A stretch of 64,000 bases of DNA, taken from the NCBI RefSeq assembly GCF_000340215.1, contig NW_006921533.1, positions 8,256,641-8,320,640 on the forward strand, read 5' to 3'. Under the pieces are notes generated by a model. That model was given only the letters and a program-made list of their open reading frames with translations. It ran no database searches and was not told the origin of the DNA. Source of the stretch: Pseudocercospora fijiensis CIRAD86. Its lineage: Eukaryota; Ascomycota; Dothideomycetes; Mycosphaerellales; Mycosphaerellaceae. Shown here one piece after another: positions 35,683 to 47,697 of this stretch (positions within the stretch are counted from its first letter, which is position 1; each line of letters opens with the position of its first letter). The translations under genes were made by a program, and so were the position numbers.

Positions 35683-38616
35683 GCCGATTCTTCGGGCGCG
35701 TATCGCGATACTTTAGATCGCGGTTACGCTAGTAGGTTCGACGATCGGTACGCCGTAGTAGTACGCAGATATCGCGACAATTTAGGTCGCGGTTACGCCG
35801 GCGGCTATAGTAATAAGCGCCCTAGAAATAGTAGCTATACTAATTAAAACTAGTATTAGCGCCGAGATTAAGGAAACGATAGGCAAGCCCTAGTAGGAGA
35901 GGGACGCTAAAAAGAGTACGCTTCTAACTATAATAATCGGGTAGAGCTACGTAATAATAATCGGGGCTATAAAGCACGCGGTAGCAAGAATGCTAATCGT
36001 AGACGACGATAAGATAGGGATACGCGAAACGACGTACGCGATACCTAGGGTTAGTAAGAACGCGGCCGCTAAGGCAATAAGGCCCCGCGCAACTATTACG
36101 CTAATAAGTAGGTACCGGAGCCTCTAGTCGAAGAGCCTATATCTATCTTATAGCCGCGTTTATACTTACGCCTACGATCTAGCTTATACTACTCGGCGAG
36201 GCTAGTAAGCCTACACTCCGTACCGGCGTACTTTAACGACTAGATAGACATCTACTATAGATTAGACGACGTAGATAATAACGCCTCTTTATAGGACTCC
36301 GTATTAGTATACTATAGCGAAGTACCGCTACTATCCCCCTTTTCCCTATATATCGGCAAGCACCTTCCTCTAGCTATAGAACCCTTCGCTACGATACGGC
36401 CTTTAAAGTTCTTATACTTAAATTGCAGCGCGAAGTTCGATAGCAACAATCTCTTATAGGACTATAGGCGTACTAAGTACGCTACGGAGCTAACGCCTAA
36501 GAAGGATAGCGTAGAGAAGAACGCTAGGCTTATTAAGTCCGCTATATTACTAAAGGTTAAGGGAGGATACGCGTTCCGAGGCTATTATTATTTGCGTACG
36601 GTCGTGCGCCTATAGAAGGACAGCACCGAATACGCGGTCTGCCTAGATATAGGCGCGATAGTATTACTTATCGATAAGGCCTTCCTATACTAGATACGCC
36701 CGGACATCGAGCGTAAGCGCTTAGTAGCTCTACTAAAGGTTAAGGGCGTAGGTTCGACGGATATTAGCGAGTACGTAGACCTCGATTTTTAGATACCGGG
36801 AATTGTTAAGGGCTCTAAGGTTATCGCCTATATATATTATAAGGTATACGTCGTTAAGGAGCTTAGCGCTAAGTTCCTTATAGCGATAGACATTATCGGC
36901 CCGGAGGGCATTAAGATCGATATGCTATACCGTACCGCGACGATTAATTCTTATAAAAAAGCGAAGATTCCCCTACTAGTAAGCCGTAAAGATTACGTTA
37001 AGTTCTGTACGGTTATATACTTCGGCGATAAGAACGTTGTTCTAGTACTATAGACGGTAACTTCGGTGCCTATCTAGTTTAGAACAGACCTTCCTATAGA
37101 TCGAGACGTAGCCTTCTACCCGCAAAACTAGGAGCTTAAGAACAAAGCCCTAACTATCTACGCCGCCGTCGTAGACGCTATAGTAAATTTTATATAGGTC
37201 CGTAACGATACGGATTAGCTATAGACTCTACTACGATATATAAAGATAGGGTATATACGCGAGTGTAACTACTACGGCTGCTACTATATCGCGCCTAAAG
37301 ATTACGGCGTAGCCGGCCTTCCGCTACTAGACCTACCGAACCCTACAAAAGAGACCTAGCTTTTTAATAGCGTAACGGCCTACGGTACCGAGGAGTAGGT
37401 ACGACTTATCGAGGCCGTAGTAAAAAAGCACGAAGACCTATAGAAGGATAAAGGCACTACCGTAGACATCCCCGAGTCCGATTTCCTAGAAGTTACGCTA
37501 AAACTAGGCTACGAGAATAACAAGGTCCCTATAGTAGCGTATCTACTCTACGCCCTAGATAAGGAGGTCGTAAATAAGACGTTCGACCCGCTATACGTAT
37601 AAGGAAAGATGTCTTTTACTACTAAGCCTACTTAATTCGGGTTCCTAGTCTTTATAGTTTAGAAAACGACGATAGTAGACGGCAAGCTAGTCCGTAAGGG
37701 CCGTATAGTCGTAGACATCCGAGGCCTAAACAAGATTACGGTTAAGGACTCTTACCCGCTCCCTAGATAGGAGGACATAATTAAGGCGCTACGCGGTTCC
37801 TCGTATATTACAATAGTAGACGCCGTCGCGTTTTTCTATTAATAGGTAGTAGCTAAAAAGGACCGTAGCAAATTCGCGATTAATAGCTACCGCGGCTAGG
37901 AATAGATGTATATAGCTATTATAGGTTTCTCGAATAGCGTACAATATGTCTAGCGCTAGCTTAATAAGATCCTTAAGCGATATAAAGCCTACTACCGTAC
38001 TTATATCGATAATATTGTTATCTACTCCCGTACCTTCGAAGAGTACCTATAGTATCTAGACGCCGTTTTCGAGTGCCTAGTAGGCAAGAACATTAGTATC
38101 GCACCGTATAAGTCGTTCCTCGCTTATCTATCTACGAAGCTTTTAGGCTAACGAGTATTAGGACTAGGATATACTACTTACGAGGAGAAGGTCTAGGCTA
38201 TTCTAGACTTGAAATTCCCTACTACGCTAAAGGACATCGAATTTTACTTAGGACTCACTAGATAGCAACGCTAGTATATTCTATACTACTCTACGATTAC
38301 AATGCTATTCGAGAATCGCAAGAAGGAGCTCTTGCGTTTTAGCCTAGCTAATAAAGGCAACAAGCGCAAACGCTACGTAGCTAGGACCCTAGCCTTCGAC
38401 TCGGATAAATCGCTAGAGATAGAACATAAAGCCTTTAACATCCTAAGACAGATATACCGCGATATTAAGTTCTCCTATTACGCGGACCCTAATCGCCCTA
38501 TATATATCGACCTAGATACCTACGTAGGAGGGTTCGCGGCAGTAGTATACTACGTTAAGGGAGACCTAGAGCCGACTATCGAGAATAGTAAGGCTGTACG
38601 CTTCCTAGTAGATTAG
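35683..38616 (+). pseudogene. A2 gag-pol, part 2 (Gag end, PR, RT, RNase H start)
   Basis: The frame continues from 28686 without change once E3 and its duplication are removed. It begins with an arginine/glycine/tyrosine-rich Gag tail (to about 36100), then retropepsin: LDIGA at 36643-36657 (from LDTGA by CpA to TpA) and a DIIGPEG block at about 36889. RT follows at about 37600-38250 with VDIRGLNKIT, and its active site at 38002-38013 is YIDN instead of YIDD. The last 105 codons (38302-38616) are undamaged and cover the RT-RNase H link, including YIDLDTYVGGFAAVVYY. The frame is cut at 38616 by E4 and resumes at 50908. Gag and Pol are thus one frame in this family. Confidence 0.8.
38613..38616. 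repeat. E4 target-site duplication, left
   Basis: TTAG, repeated at 50904-50907. A1 has one copy at this place (GATTAGGTACAAG). A 5-bp reading (ATTAG) is possible because the element end is ambiguous. Confidence 0.75.
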
Positions 38617-38895
38617 TATTAGCTAGTAACCGGCCCTACACCTATAGGCTAGTTTTAAGCCTATATAAGAGGCCTCCTTCTACATTGTAGATAGATTATT
38701 AACCTCGTATAGTATATTGTTTATGTTACACTTCTATAATGCCTATATTGCAGGGCTCTAGTTATTAGCCTAAGCGATAGTCTCGTTATCCTATCTTGCT
38801 AAATATAGCTACCTATATTGCTATAGGTTATGTTATCCTCGGTAGCCTATACTATTGCTATAAGTAGTAGTAGTAGTATTAGTTTCCGTCCTTTA
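38617..38895 (+). repeat. E4 5' LTR
   Basis: 279 bp from TATTAGCTAGTAACC to TCCGTCCTTTA, the RIP form of TG...CA. It contains a GTA microsatellite near its end; one GTA fewer than the 3' LTR accounts for the 3-bp length difference. It is followed by TTAGAGCCGAAGG, before RIP TTGGAGCC, a possible primer-binding site. Confidence 0.85.
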
Positions 38896-39713
38896 TTAGA
38901 GCCGAAGGTAGGGCTATCTCTTTATATCTAACAGGTTCGGGTATGTTGAAGGTAGTCTCTAGGTACGAATAGCTATAACCGAAGCGAGGGTACGATAAGA
39001 GCCTACGATACGGACGATACTAAAGTATCTTAAGGGGCCGTTACGACAAGTAGAGAAACCTCTTAACGAGGGCATCGCTTTAACCCCGAAAAGCTACAAA
39101 CCCTTAGGACTGTTACAGCTTAGGGCCTAGTCTATAACTATAGCTAGCTTCTAAGGACTCGGCTCCGGGTCGAAGACCTATTTAGCACCGCTTGCTCGAA
39201 ATAAGCTACCGCCCGCCTAAGGAGGAGATAGATTAATTACCTATCGGCCTTGCTTAGTTTACTAAGACTATCTATATAATAGCAATTTCTAGATTATAGG
39301 ACGGATGCCTAGGCAGTTCCCCTATTAACTAGGTAGACTGTTTCGGGATTCGCTGCCTCGTTCGGACAGTGTTTAGCCTTCTACTAGAAAAAGAAGGTCC
39401 CCGCCTCCCCGCCTAGCTAAAAGAGATAACGATAGTTAGTAAAGTAGCTAGTTTCTAGGATCTAGGTATAAATAGAGATTGCAGTTCCTTCCTCCGAGCG
39501 GCTTTTGTCTAAATTTACTAAATTAAAGCTTCTAGGGGTGTCTAGGCGACCCCTAGGAGGCTAAACTCTAATGCTACCCTAGAGGTAATATTAGAAGAAA
39601 ACAGCCTAGTACACTATTTTCTCGCATAGCAATATCGAAATAAACCAAACCTACAATATATACTAAAAACACTTTCCTATAGTATTTTATTTTAACTACT
39701 TTATAATAATCGA
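38896..39713. other. E4 leader with palindrome copy 1
   Basis: Untranslated leader. It holds no clear frame. The first copy of the E4 palindrome is at 39569-39593, arms TAATGCTACCCT and GAGGTAATATTA around one base, 120 bp before the first frame. Confidence 0.6.
39569..39593. repeat. E4 palindrome, copy 1
   Basis: 25 bp, inverted repeat of 12-bp arms around one base, before the Gag-protease frame. It is the most diverged of the five copies. Confidence 0.8.
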
Positions 39714-42563
39714 ATAAGCTCTAGCGAAAGCGAGTATTACGAATTAGCGGAATCTTCGGAATCTAATAACCTACCGGACCCTATTAACGAAGAAATTAGG
39801 CGACGACTAGTTGTTATAAGCGCTATCGAACTAGGGGCTATCGAGCCTTCTACGCCCGAGGCCCTCTACAATGTCGTTATAAAGATGATTTAAGGGCAAA
39901 CTAACCTTCTCCGTTAGAATAGGCGTCGCCCGCTAGAGCTAGGAAGTAGTAGGAACCCTTTGTTCGAAGGGTAGAACGCTACGGCGCACGTAGAACGCTT
40001 TAAGGACAACTTAGCCGAGTACGGGCTCGAAGAGGAGTCGGACTAGTATAAGGTCCGGTCTCTTACGAGGACTACTATTACTAAGCTTTACCGAACCCTT
40101 AGAACCCTAGTTAGCTACCTAGAAAAGGACGATAAGTCTAATGCCGACTAGGAGGTCTTTAAGCAGGCCTTTATAAGGGAGTATCGGGATCGCGATAGCC
40201 GTCGCATTAAAGGCAGTCGTATATAGCTTAAGAACCTCTATATAGAGAGGCGTACCGAAGATAACGACCTAAAGGAGTACGTCCGCGAGTTTGTTAAGTT
40301 AGCGGACGGTATCGACTAGTAGGACCTCGAGAATTCTTAGAGAACGAGGCTGCTCCTTAAAGGGTTACTATAGTCTACGGCTAAGCGTATCTTCCGTCGC
40401 TATAAGCTTAGCGAAGCTAATCCTAAGACCTTTAGGAAGTACAAAGAGGTCCTAGAGGCTATTAAGGACGACATTAACAGCTCTGCCGATATAAAGAAGT
40501 TTATTTACGGCGAGGACCGGAATAACCTAGCCTAGGTAAGGAACGATACCTCGGGAACTAGAGGGCCTAAGTTTCTTCCTAAATCGCAAAGTAGTCCTAG
40601 TACCGTAACTCCTACCGTTACTAAGCATTCTTAGGACGTTGCGGACTTAGCTAAATCCCTAGCCTAGCTTAACCTTAATGCGAAAGCACTATAGCGAGTT
40701 AGGGAGGTCCTTAATATTAGTATACTAAAGGATGTGCTACTAGTCTACTAGGTCTCCGATCCTAACTATCCTAAGGCCCCTTTAGTTAACGTCTACGCTA
40801 TACGGAAGATCTATTCTAACTTAGATAGTAAGTGCTAGATATGCGGCGGTTTTAAATATGTTTAATCAAACTACCCTATCTAGAAGGAGCTTCTTAAGAG
40901 GAAGCTCGTTATATAAGTAAATAGTCGGTTCTACTATACTAATACCGGCGACAAGATTGACTTCGAGTAGGATCGTAGAGCTCCGAAGCTGCCTCAACTT
41001 AGGAGTCTTCTAGAGAAGAAGTATAGTAGCAAGATCGAGTTTAAGGATACTAGGAATAGTACCCTCGCTGCTATTACTAAACGAGAAACTTAGAAGGTTA
41101 GGGCAAAACAGGTTAAGGAGCGGAGTAGTAATAGTACTACTAAGCCTATTAAAGTCAACTTTGTGTCTTAGGACCCGGACGTAGTTACTAATGTTTACGC
41201 GGTTACTAAGAATAGTATAGATGTCTACGCTGCTACAAGGTCCTAAACTTAGTCGTCCTAAACCTAGTCGTCCTAGGGCAAGGGCAAGAGCCTATAGAAC
41301 CCTACCCGCCCTAGTACGGCAGCCCCTACTAGGATACTTAAGAAGCAGGCAGCTAATAAGGCTAAGAAACAGCGAGAATTAGTCGCTAAGACTAAAACAC
41401 TCTAGACAGCTAAAGACCGTACAACCCGAGCTAGTATAGCTACTCCGGAGGTACTAGAGACTCCCGATATCGATATAGAGGATGCTACTACCGACCTTAG
41501 TAGTACCCTAGGCCTAGCTAACCCGCCGGCCTATAAACGAAAGTTAGCCGACCTAAAGAGCTTTCGCTTTAATAGGTATATAAAGAAGTATAGTGCCGGG
41601 CCTACTAACTCTTACGATATAAAGGTAAATGCTCTCTTCTAGGCTTTATAGTTCCTAGACCTTAAGTCTAACGTGTCTATAGGGGAGCTTCTAGTATACG
41701 GTTTGCCTACTAACCTGTTCTAGAGCCGGATTCCTAACGATATAACCTTTATAAAAGACCTTGCAGCCCTTCGACGTAAATAGGGGCGAGAGGACTATAT
41801 CGACGTCTCTTCCCTATAGTTCCTTCCTAAATTTTTAGGGGCCTAGGAGTTAGCAGAAGGCGAATTAGTGACCTACGAGAGCTAGGAGACTATCGATAAT
41901 GCTAACGAAGAGGGGATTAAGGAGATAGGCCGAGGGGATAATAATAATACCGACCCTGCTTCGGTTTTAGTTTCTATTAAGGCTGTCCGATTTACTAGCT
42001 AACAAATCGGTCGAGTAGGACCTCCTCGACCTAAGGAACTTTACTCTATCCCTAATAATATAGACCTTTCCGTAGTTACCCGTTCCTTTACCGTCGTTCC
42101 CGCTATCTATATTTAAGTTACTATCGGAAGCTATAGTTAGTAGTTGCTAGCAATGCTTAATAATAGTTTAGAGTTACTTATTATAAGTAAGCGCTAGGCT
42201 AAACAGCTCCGACTGCTAATAAATAGAGATATTTCCCTTAGTATATAGGGAGTAAATAGGGAGGTTACGCTAGTAGGTGCCTACTATAATGTTATAGTAG
42301 ACGCTTTCGGTATATGCTTTTCCTTTACCTTCTAGATTGCCGCTAACCCGAATACGCTAATTATTCTAGGTCGTCTATAGTCTCGCATAACCCGGGGTAT
42401 CTAGCGCAACTACGACGATAGCTCCTAGGAAGGAACTATCGCTAACTAGAAGGGTAACCGAGTCGTGTTTACTAGTTATATCGGAAACACTAGCTGCAAG
42501 TCCTACGAGGATATCCTTACTACTTCTAAGCGCTCTTCGGGAAACGCTATAGCGCGGTTGTAA
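39714..42563 (+). pseudogene. E4 frame 1: Gag with retropepsin
   Basis: Starts at ATA (former ATG) 39714, followed by a serine/glutamate-rich start, and runs in one phase to TAA at 42561-42563 or a stop shortly after. The Gag capsid part covers about 40000-40600 (helical, basic and acidic residues alternating). A single zinc knuckle is at 40833-40874: Cys, two residues, Cys, four residues, then TAT where His (CAT) is expected, four residues, then TAC where Cys (TGC) is expected. A lysine-rich linker follows. Protease is at the end of the frame: a damaged D-D/S-S active site at about 42156 and IILGRL, the ILGRP flap-distal motif, at about 42361-42378. It would supply capsid and the maturation protease. 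Confidence 0.75.
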
Positions 42564-42812
42564 GACCGGCAATCTACGCTATAAGTTAGTATAGCTTAAA
42601 TAGGTTATATCTAGAGGTGCGCCGCTCCGTACGTTAAGGCAAGTTTCTAGGCTCTATACTAAGGAGGCGAATGCTCGAAGCGATAGCGAGTATAACAACC
42701 CGGCAACGACAACCTAGTACACGAATCTCGGTAATAATGCTATCGTAGGCATCGCCGCCGGAAGCGGATCTACCCGAGCCCGAATCCGAACTAACTAATT
42801 AGAGCGCCGATC

Positions 42813-42837
42813 TAATGCTACCCCGGGGGTATTATTA
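42813..42837. repeat. E4 palindrome, copy 2 (between frames 1 and 2)
   Basis: Arms TAATGCTACCCC and GGGGTATTATTA around G; identical to copy 5 at 50491-50515. It sits in the gap between the Gag-protease and RT-integrase frames. Confidence 0.9.
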
Positions 42838-42841
42838 GGAA

Positions 42842-45800
42842 TCTAACGTTTTCGCCGGAATTATAAATTAGGATTACTAGCTATATACCTACCGACTTAA
42901 GAAGACTTCCGATAAAGTTTACGCGCTATTCTATTGCGCCAATCTCCGGGCCTAACGTTAAAGAGAGAGGGCTCGGGTATTACGAGCGGTTAGTGTATAT
43001 ACCCTATATAAGAGGGTAGCTAACAAGATTAAGCCCGTAAAAGGCAGCGTATATATAACCGATAGGTCTAATCCTAGCGGAAATCCTAACTAGCGACAAA
43101 AGTGCCTTAACCGCGAAGCGATATTAATACCTAGGGATAGTCTATACGACTAGAGGTATATTACTAAAAAGTTCTCCGCTATTCCTAGGGGATCGAGGCT
43201 AACGCCGGAGAGACTAGCGAATATTAAACCTAGCATCGAGCTTTCGGATCTTAAACTAGATTTGCTATACGAGCTTCTATATAACCGCGAAGCCGTATTA
43301 GTATATAACTTTACGTATCTAGGTAGGATTAACCCGGAGGTTGCCCCTTTATAGAGGATCCGAACGATCGAGTATAAGCCTTAGGCTTACCTAGGGTTTA
43401 AGCTAAACCTAAGCCTAAGAGGTATAGTTAAGGACATAATACGGCAGCGTATAAAGGCTAGTACCTTAGAGCCTTCCTATGCCTCGTATCGCAACCTATA
43501 CTTCCTAGTTTAGAAGAAGACAGCTCCTAGGGAACTAAAGAAGTACCGTCTAATTAACGCTATATAGAAGTTTAACGTAGTTACGATTAGAGATGCTAAC
43601 CTCCCTCCGGAGACTAATAGGTTCTCGGAAGCTTTTACTAACTATATTGTAGCCTTACTAGTTAATGTTTTCTCGGGCTACGACTAGATCCCTCTCTATC
43701 CTAATAGCCGCGACCTTACTAGTTTCGAGACACCTCTTAGGCTATATAGACAAACTACCCTTCCCTAAGGGGCAACTAACTCCGTAGCCTAGTTCGTTCG
43801 TATTATAAACTAAGTCCTCGCGGCCTATATCTCCTATATAGCGATGCCTTTCCTTAACGACATCGGTATTAAGGGCCCTAAAACTAGGTACGATAATAAA
43901 GAAGTAGAGCCTAGCATCCGTAGGTTCTTTCTCGAACACATTTAGAACCTCGATAGTGTCCTCTACGACCTAGAGCGAGCTAACCTAACGGTATATAGGG
44001 AGAAGCTTTAGCTCCTATACAAACGAATAAATATTGTCGGGTTTGTAACTAATAAGAACGGCCGCTATCCTAACAATGTACGGGTCCTAAAGATTGTGTC
44101 CTAGCTAGACCCTACCTATTAGAAAGATGTCCGGATCTAGCTTAGAGTAGTCTCCTACTTCCGCATCTAGGTCGAAAACTTTGCGTTAGTATACAAGCCT
44201 CTATACGCCTTACTTAAGAAGGATATAGAGTTTAAATAGACCTCCGTTTACTAAGCCGCTAAGGACAAGGTTACTAAGGCACTTATTAGCGCGCCTACGC
44301 TTACCTCTATTAACTACTCGGAAGGCGTAGGTCTACTAATTATTACTATCGACTCGAGCGGGGAAGGCTACGGCGAGATACTAATATAGTGTAATCGTAA
44401 GGAGCCCTCCTTACGTTACCCTATCCGGTACGAGTCCGGTCTATAGAAACCTATCGAGGCCCGATACGATGCTAGCAAGCGAGAGTGCCTTAGTGTCTAT
44501 AAGGCTCTTAAGAAGTTCCGACCTTGGCTTTTTAGAGTGTTCTTTCGCCTAGAAGTCGACGCTTAGACGCTAGTCTATTAACTTAACCGTATAGCCTCCG
44601 ACCTGCCTAACTCTGCGATAGCTCGGTAGGTTGCCTAGATCTATTTGTTTAATTTCGACGTCTTCTATATTCCTAGTAAGAAGCACACTAGACCGGATAG
44701 CCTTTCTAGAAGGCCTACTATAGAAGAAGACATCGCTAAGATAATAGAAGAAGAGGATGTCGACGCGGTTATTAACCGTACCTTCTTTACTGCCTTCTAT
44801 ATTAACGCTATGCTAGTAATTACTAGGTCTACTACCGACGACTAACCTAGTAACTAGCCTAACGAAGACCCTACTACTAATAGCGAGGACTAGGACGATA
44901 CTAAGGCGGGCGAACTAGATAGGGATAATATCCTTAATAGGGTCTACTCCGACGACTCCTATAATATCGCCTACTTCCTTACCTATACGAAGAGAGCTCC
45001 CGGTCTGTTAAAGAGTTAATACCGCCGTATTATTCGCTATTCTCGGAGGTTCCTTATTAAGGATCGCATCCTTTAGCGACAGGCTATAGTTAATGCACCG
45101 CTCTAGCGTATTATTAACGATCTAGTAGCCCGATAGGAAATCCTTCGTTCCGTTTACGATAAGCTCGGCTACCGGGCGGCGGAGGGCACCTTCGATGTCC
45201 TTCGTCGTTGCTACTAGTAGGACGGCGTATAGGCTAATGTCTCTCGCTACTATAAGAGCTGTCCTAAGTGCAACTTTAGGAACAGCTACCGACGTCTAGG
45301 AGAACTACGTATCCCTACTGCCTAGTTAGTTAGGGAGCGGTAGTATAGCGATAGGGTCTATCTTAGCCGCAACAATAGCCTATATATTATTCGAGAGGGT
45401 CTTTCTCGATAGCCGGAGGCCTATTATTTCTATAAAGGTTGCGGTGCTATTAATGCCCGTAATATAGCTACCTTCCTGTTTAAGGATCTGTTTTGCCGCT
45501 AGGGAACACCTTACGAGGTTATCTTAGATAACGCTACGAACAATATAGCTAAGGAGGTTTAAGCGCTACTTGTTTCGTACGGGGCTAAGAACGTTCGCAT
45601 CTCCCTATACTATCCCTAGTCGAATACTATTATTAAGCGCGGCTATCGGTCGTTAATTGATGCCCTGTCTAAGATAACTAATAGTAGCGACAGATTAGTT
45701 CCTATTTCTACCCGCGTCCTAGCCCTTCTCTAGGCGGACCGAACTACTATTGTCGATACGACTAGACTTATACTAGCGGAACTTATAATTAGGAGGGACG

Positions 45801-46552
45801 CCGTTCTTCCTATTAAATTATCCTACCGCACGTACGGCGTTTACGATTAGGGGTCTATTCGTACTAGGGCAGACCTTCTTACCTTGCGGGCTAAGGCTCT
45901 TAAGGATATAACTACGACTTCTTAAGAGGGTCTTGCTCGACAACGTCGGCTTCGGAAAGAGGCGAAGCAGTATTTTAATAACTACAATGCTATTAATTAG
46001 GAACCTTTAAAGGTTAGCGATATAGTCCTTCTATACCGGTCCGAACTAGAGTATAGTTACTCCTATAAGCTAGCCTTTAAGTAGAAGGGTCCTTATAGAG
46101 TAAAGGAGGTCCTTTACTCGGGTTCCGTATACCTTCTTTAGGAGCTAGATAGTGCTACCTTAAAGCACTCTTACCCTCGGGCCAATCTGAAGAAGATCGT
46201 TAAGTTACGCGAACCTGCCTACCCTCCGCCGACCGAGGAGGAAGTTAGTGCCTCTATAGACCCTCTACCGTCCTTAGATACCTATCGGGAGGAGGATCCT
46301 ACCGCTATTATAGATCCTATTCTACCTAAGAACTATACCTATCCCTAGGTTCGTCTTAGTAAGCTATTAAGAATAACTTAAGAATAGAGGGAGGGTTATA
46401 TACGGATTAACTATATATAGAGCGTTTCCGATATTAATTCCGATTCTAATAGTAAACTAGACTTTTAGCTATCTAACTCTAACTCCGAGGAACCTAACTA
46501 GTCTAGCGACGAAGACCGCTTAGAATTATAGCTAGATCCCGAGACTAAATAA
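42842..46552 (+). pseudogene. E4 frame 2: RT, RNase H, integrase
   Basis: About 1,237 codons in one phase, ending TAA at 46550-46552. The RT opening matches the fungal Gypsy pattern RLTPERL, then YLGRINPEVAPL, then KYRLINA and VTIRDANLPPETN (about 43580-43620). The active-site box at 43850-43870 reads FLNDIGIKG, where LDD is expected. RNase H follows with ITIDSSGEGYGEIL (about 44343-44385) and ends in FYIPSKKHTRPDSLSRRP (44660-44715). Integrase is at about 45000-46150, with an EVILDNATNN block (about 45510) and KRGYRSLIDALSK (about 45637). It would copy and integrate the element. The start is not fixed and lies soon after palindrome copy 2. Confidence 0.8.
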
Positions 46553-46819
46553 TTGCTTACTCTTCCGTGCCTCTACCTACCTCTACTACGTTGCTTCCTT
46601 ACTCTTGTCGATCGTTCTCCGCGCTATTAATATAGTACCGCCCTGTACCTTTAGTCCTTACCTATTATCTGTTCCTACTAATATTTATACTCTCGTTTGT
46701 TACTTTTAGTTTATCCTATTATTGTCTTTTGCTTTTGCCTTTACCTTCGATTAATGTTGCTATAACTTTATTCCTTCGCTCTTGTTTCCTTAGATAGAAC
46801 TATACGAGGCGTGTTTTCC

Positions 46820-46844
46820 TAATAATATCCCGGGGGTAGTATTA
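46820..46844. repeat. E4 palindrome, copy 3
   Basis: Arms TAATAATATCCC and GGGGTAGTATTA around G, about 270 bp after the integrase frame. Its right arm keeps GTAG, which suggests the original right arm was GGGGTAGCATTA and the palindrome was perfect. Confidence 0.85.
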
Positions 46845-47251
46845 GGAAGATAGCCGAACCTAACCCCTCTATCCTTCTAGGACTACTTCCCTCTAGATTC
46901 CTAGACTCTAGCAACCGCCCTTAGGTAGTAACGACAATAAGATACTCCGCTAGAGAAGATTGTTCCTACCCTAATTAGTATTAGTTACGTAGGACACTAA
47001 GAAAGGGAGGATCCCTCTCCCTTCCTAGCTCTTAGATAGACGTAGCAACCTAGGCCTATAGCCTCTAAGAATAGGGACCTTAGGCCGCTAAGCTTAGTAT
47101 CTAGAAGAAAGAAGAACGCACGGGCTACGTTTATATACCTGCTGCTATAAAAGGTAATGCTACATCTACAACGATAGTACTATAGGCTAATACAAGCTAC
47201 GCTAGGCCTAGGCGATTTGCTCCTAGTTGCCGAGCATCTCTAGAGAAAAGC

Positions 47252-47276
47252 TAATACTATCCTAGGGGTATTATTA
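47252..47276. repeat. E4 palindrome, copy 4
   Basis: Arms TAATACTATCCT and GGGGTATTATTA around A, 422 bp before the frame-3 ATG. Confidence 0.85.
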
Positions 47277-47697
47277 GTCCCGCTAGCCTTACTACTATAG
47301 ATTGCTACTAGGTACTCGAACTAACTAGTTACATTTCGAGTACGCGGGAATCTACGAAAGCTAGAGGTTAACGAAGGCGCGTAGTCGCTACTAGCAATTA
47401 GCTAGATCGATTGTTAAACTTTAGCTGCCCTACTAATAAAGGAGTCTCGTATATAGCTTTACTTTTTAGGGTCTATATATAATCGTTATCCGTTTGCTTT
47501 ACCGGAATATACGGACTACGCTACCTTCGCACCCTATTTAAGGCGAGCCTTCTAAGCTCTTTCTTCTACTCGAGTACTAACTAACTTACTACCGCCTACC
47601 CCCCCCCTCTTCTATCTAAACCCTTTAATTATTATTAACAAGCTACGAACGTTTTTATAAGCTCGTTACTAACTCCTTTCTACTCCGGTCGACTAAG

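Larger units (their letters stand above)
46553..47697. other. E4 spacer between frames 2 and 3, two palindromes
   Basis: About 1.1 kb without a long frame. It starts with a pyrimidine-rich stretch (46560-46790) and contains palindrome copies 3 (46820-46844) and 4 (47252-47276). Just before frame 3 is CCCCCCCCTCTTCTATC at about 47601, a pyrimidine tract of the kind found in fungal promoters. This suggests separate expression of frame 3. Confidence 0.5.
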
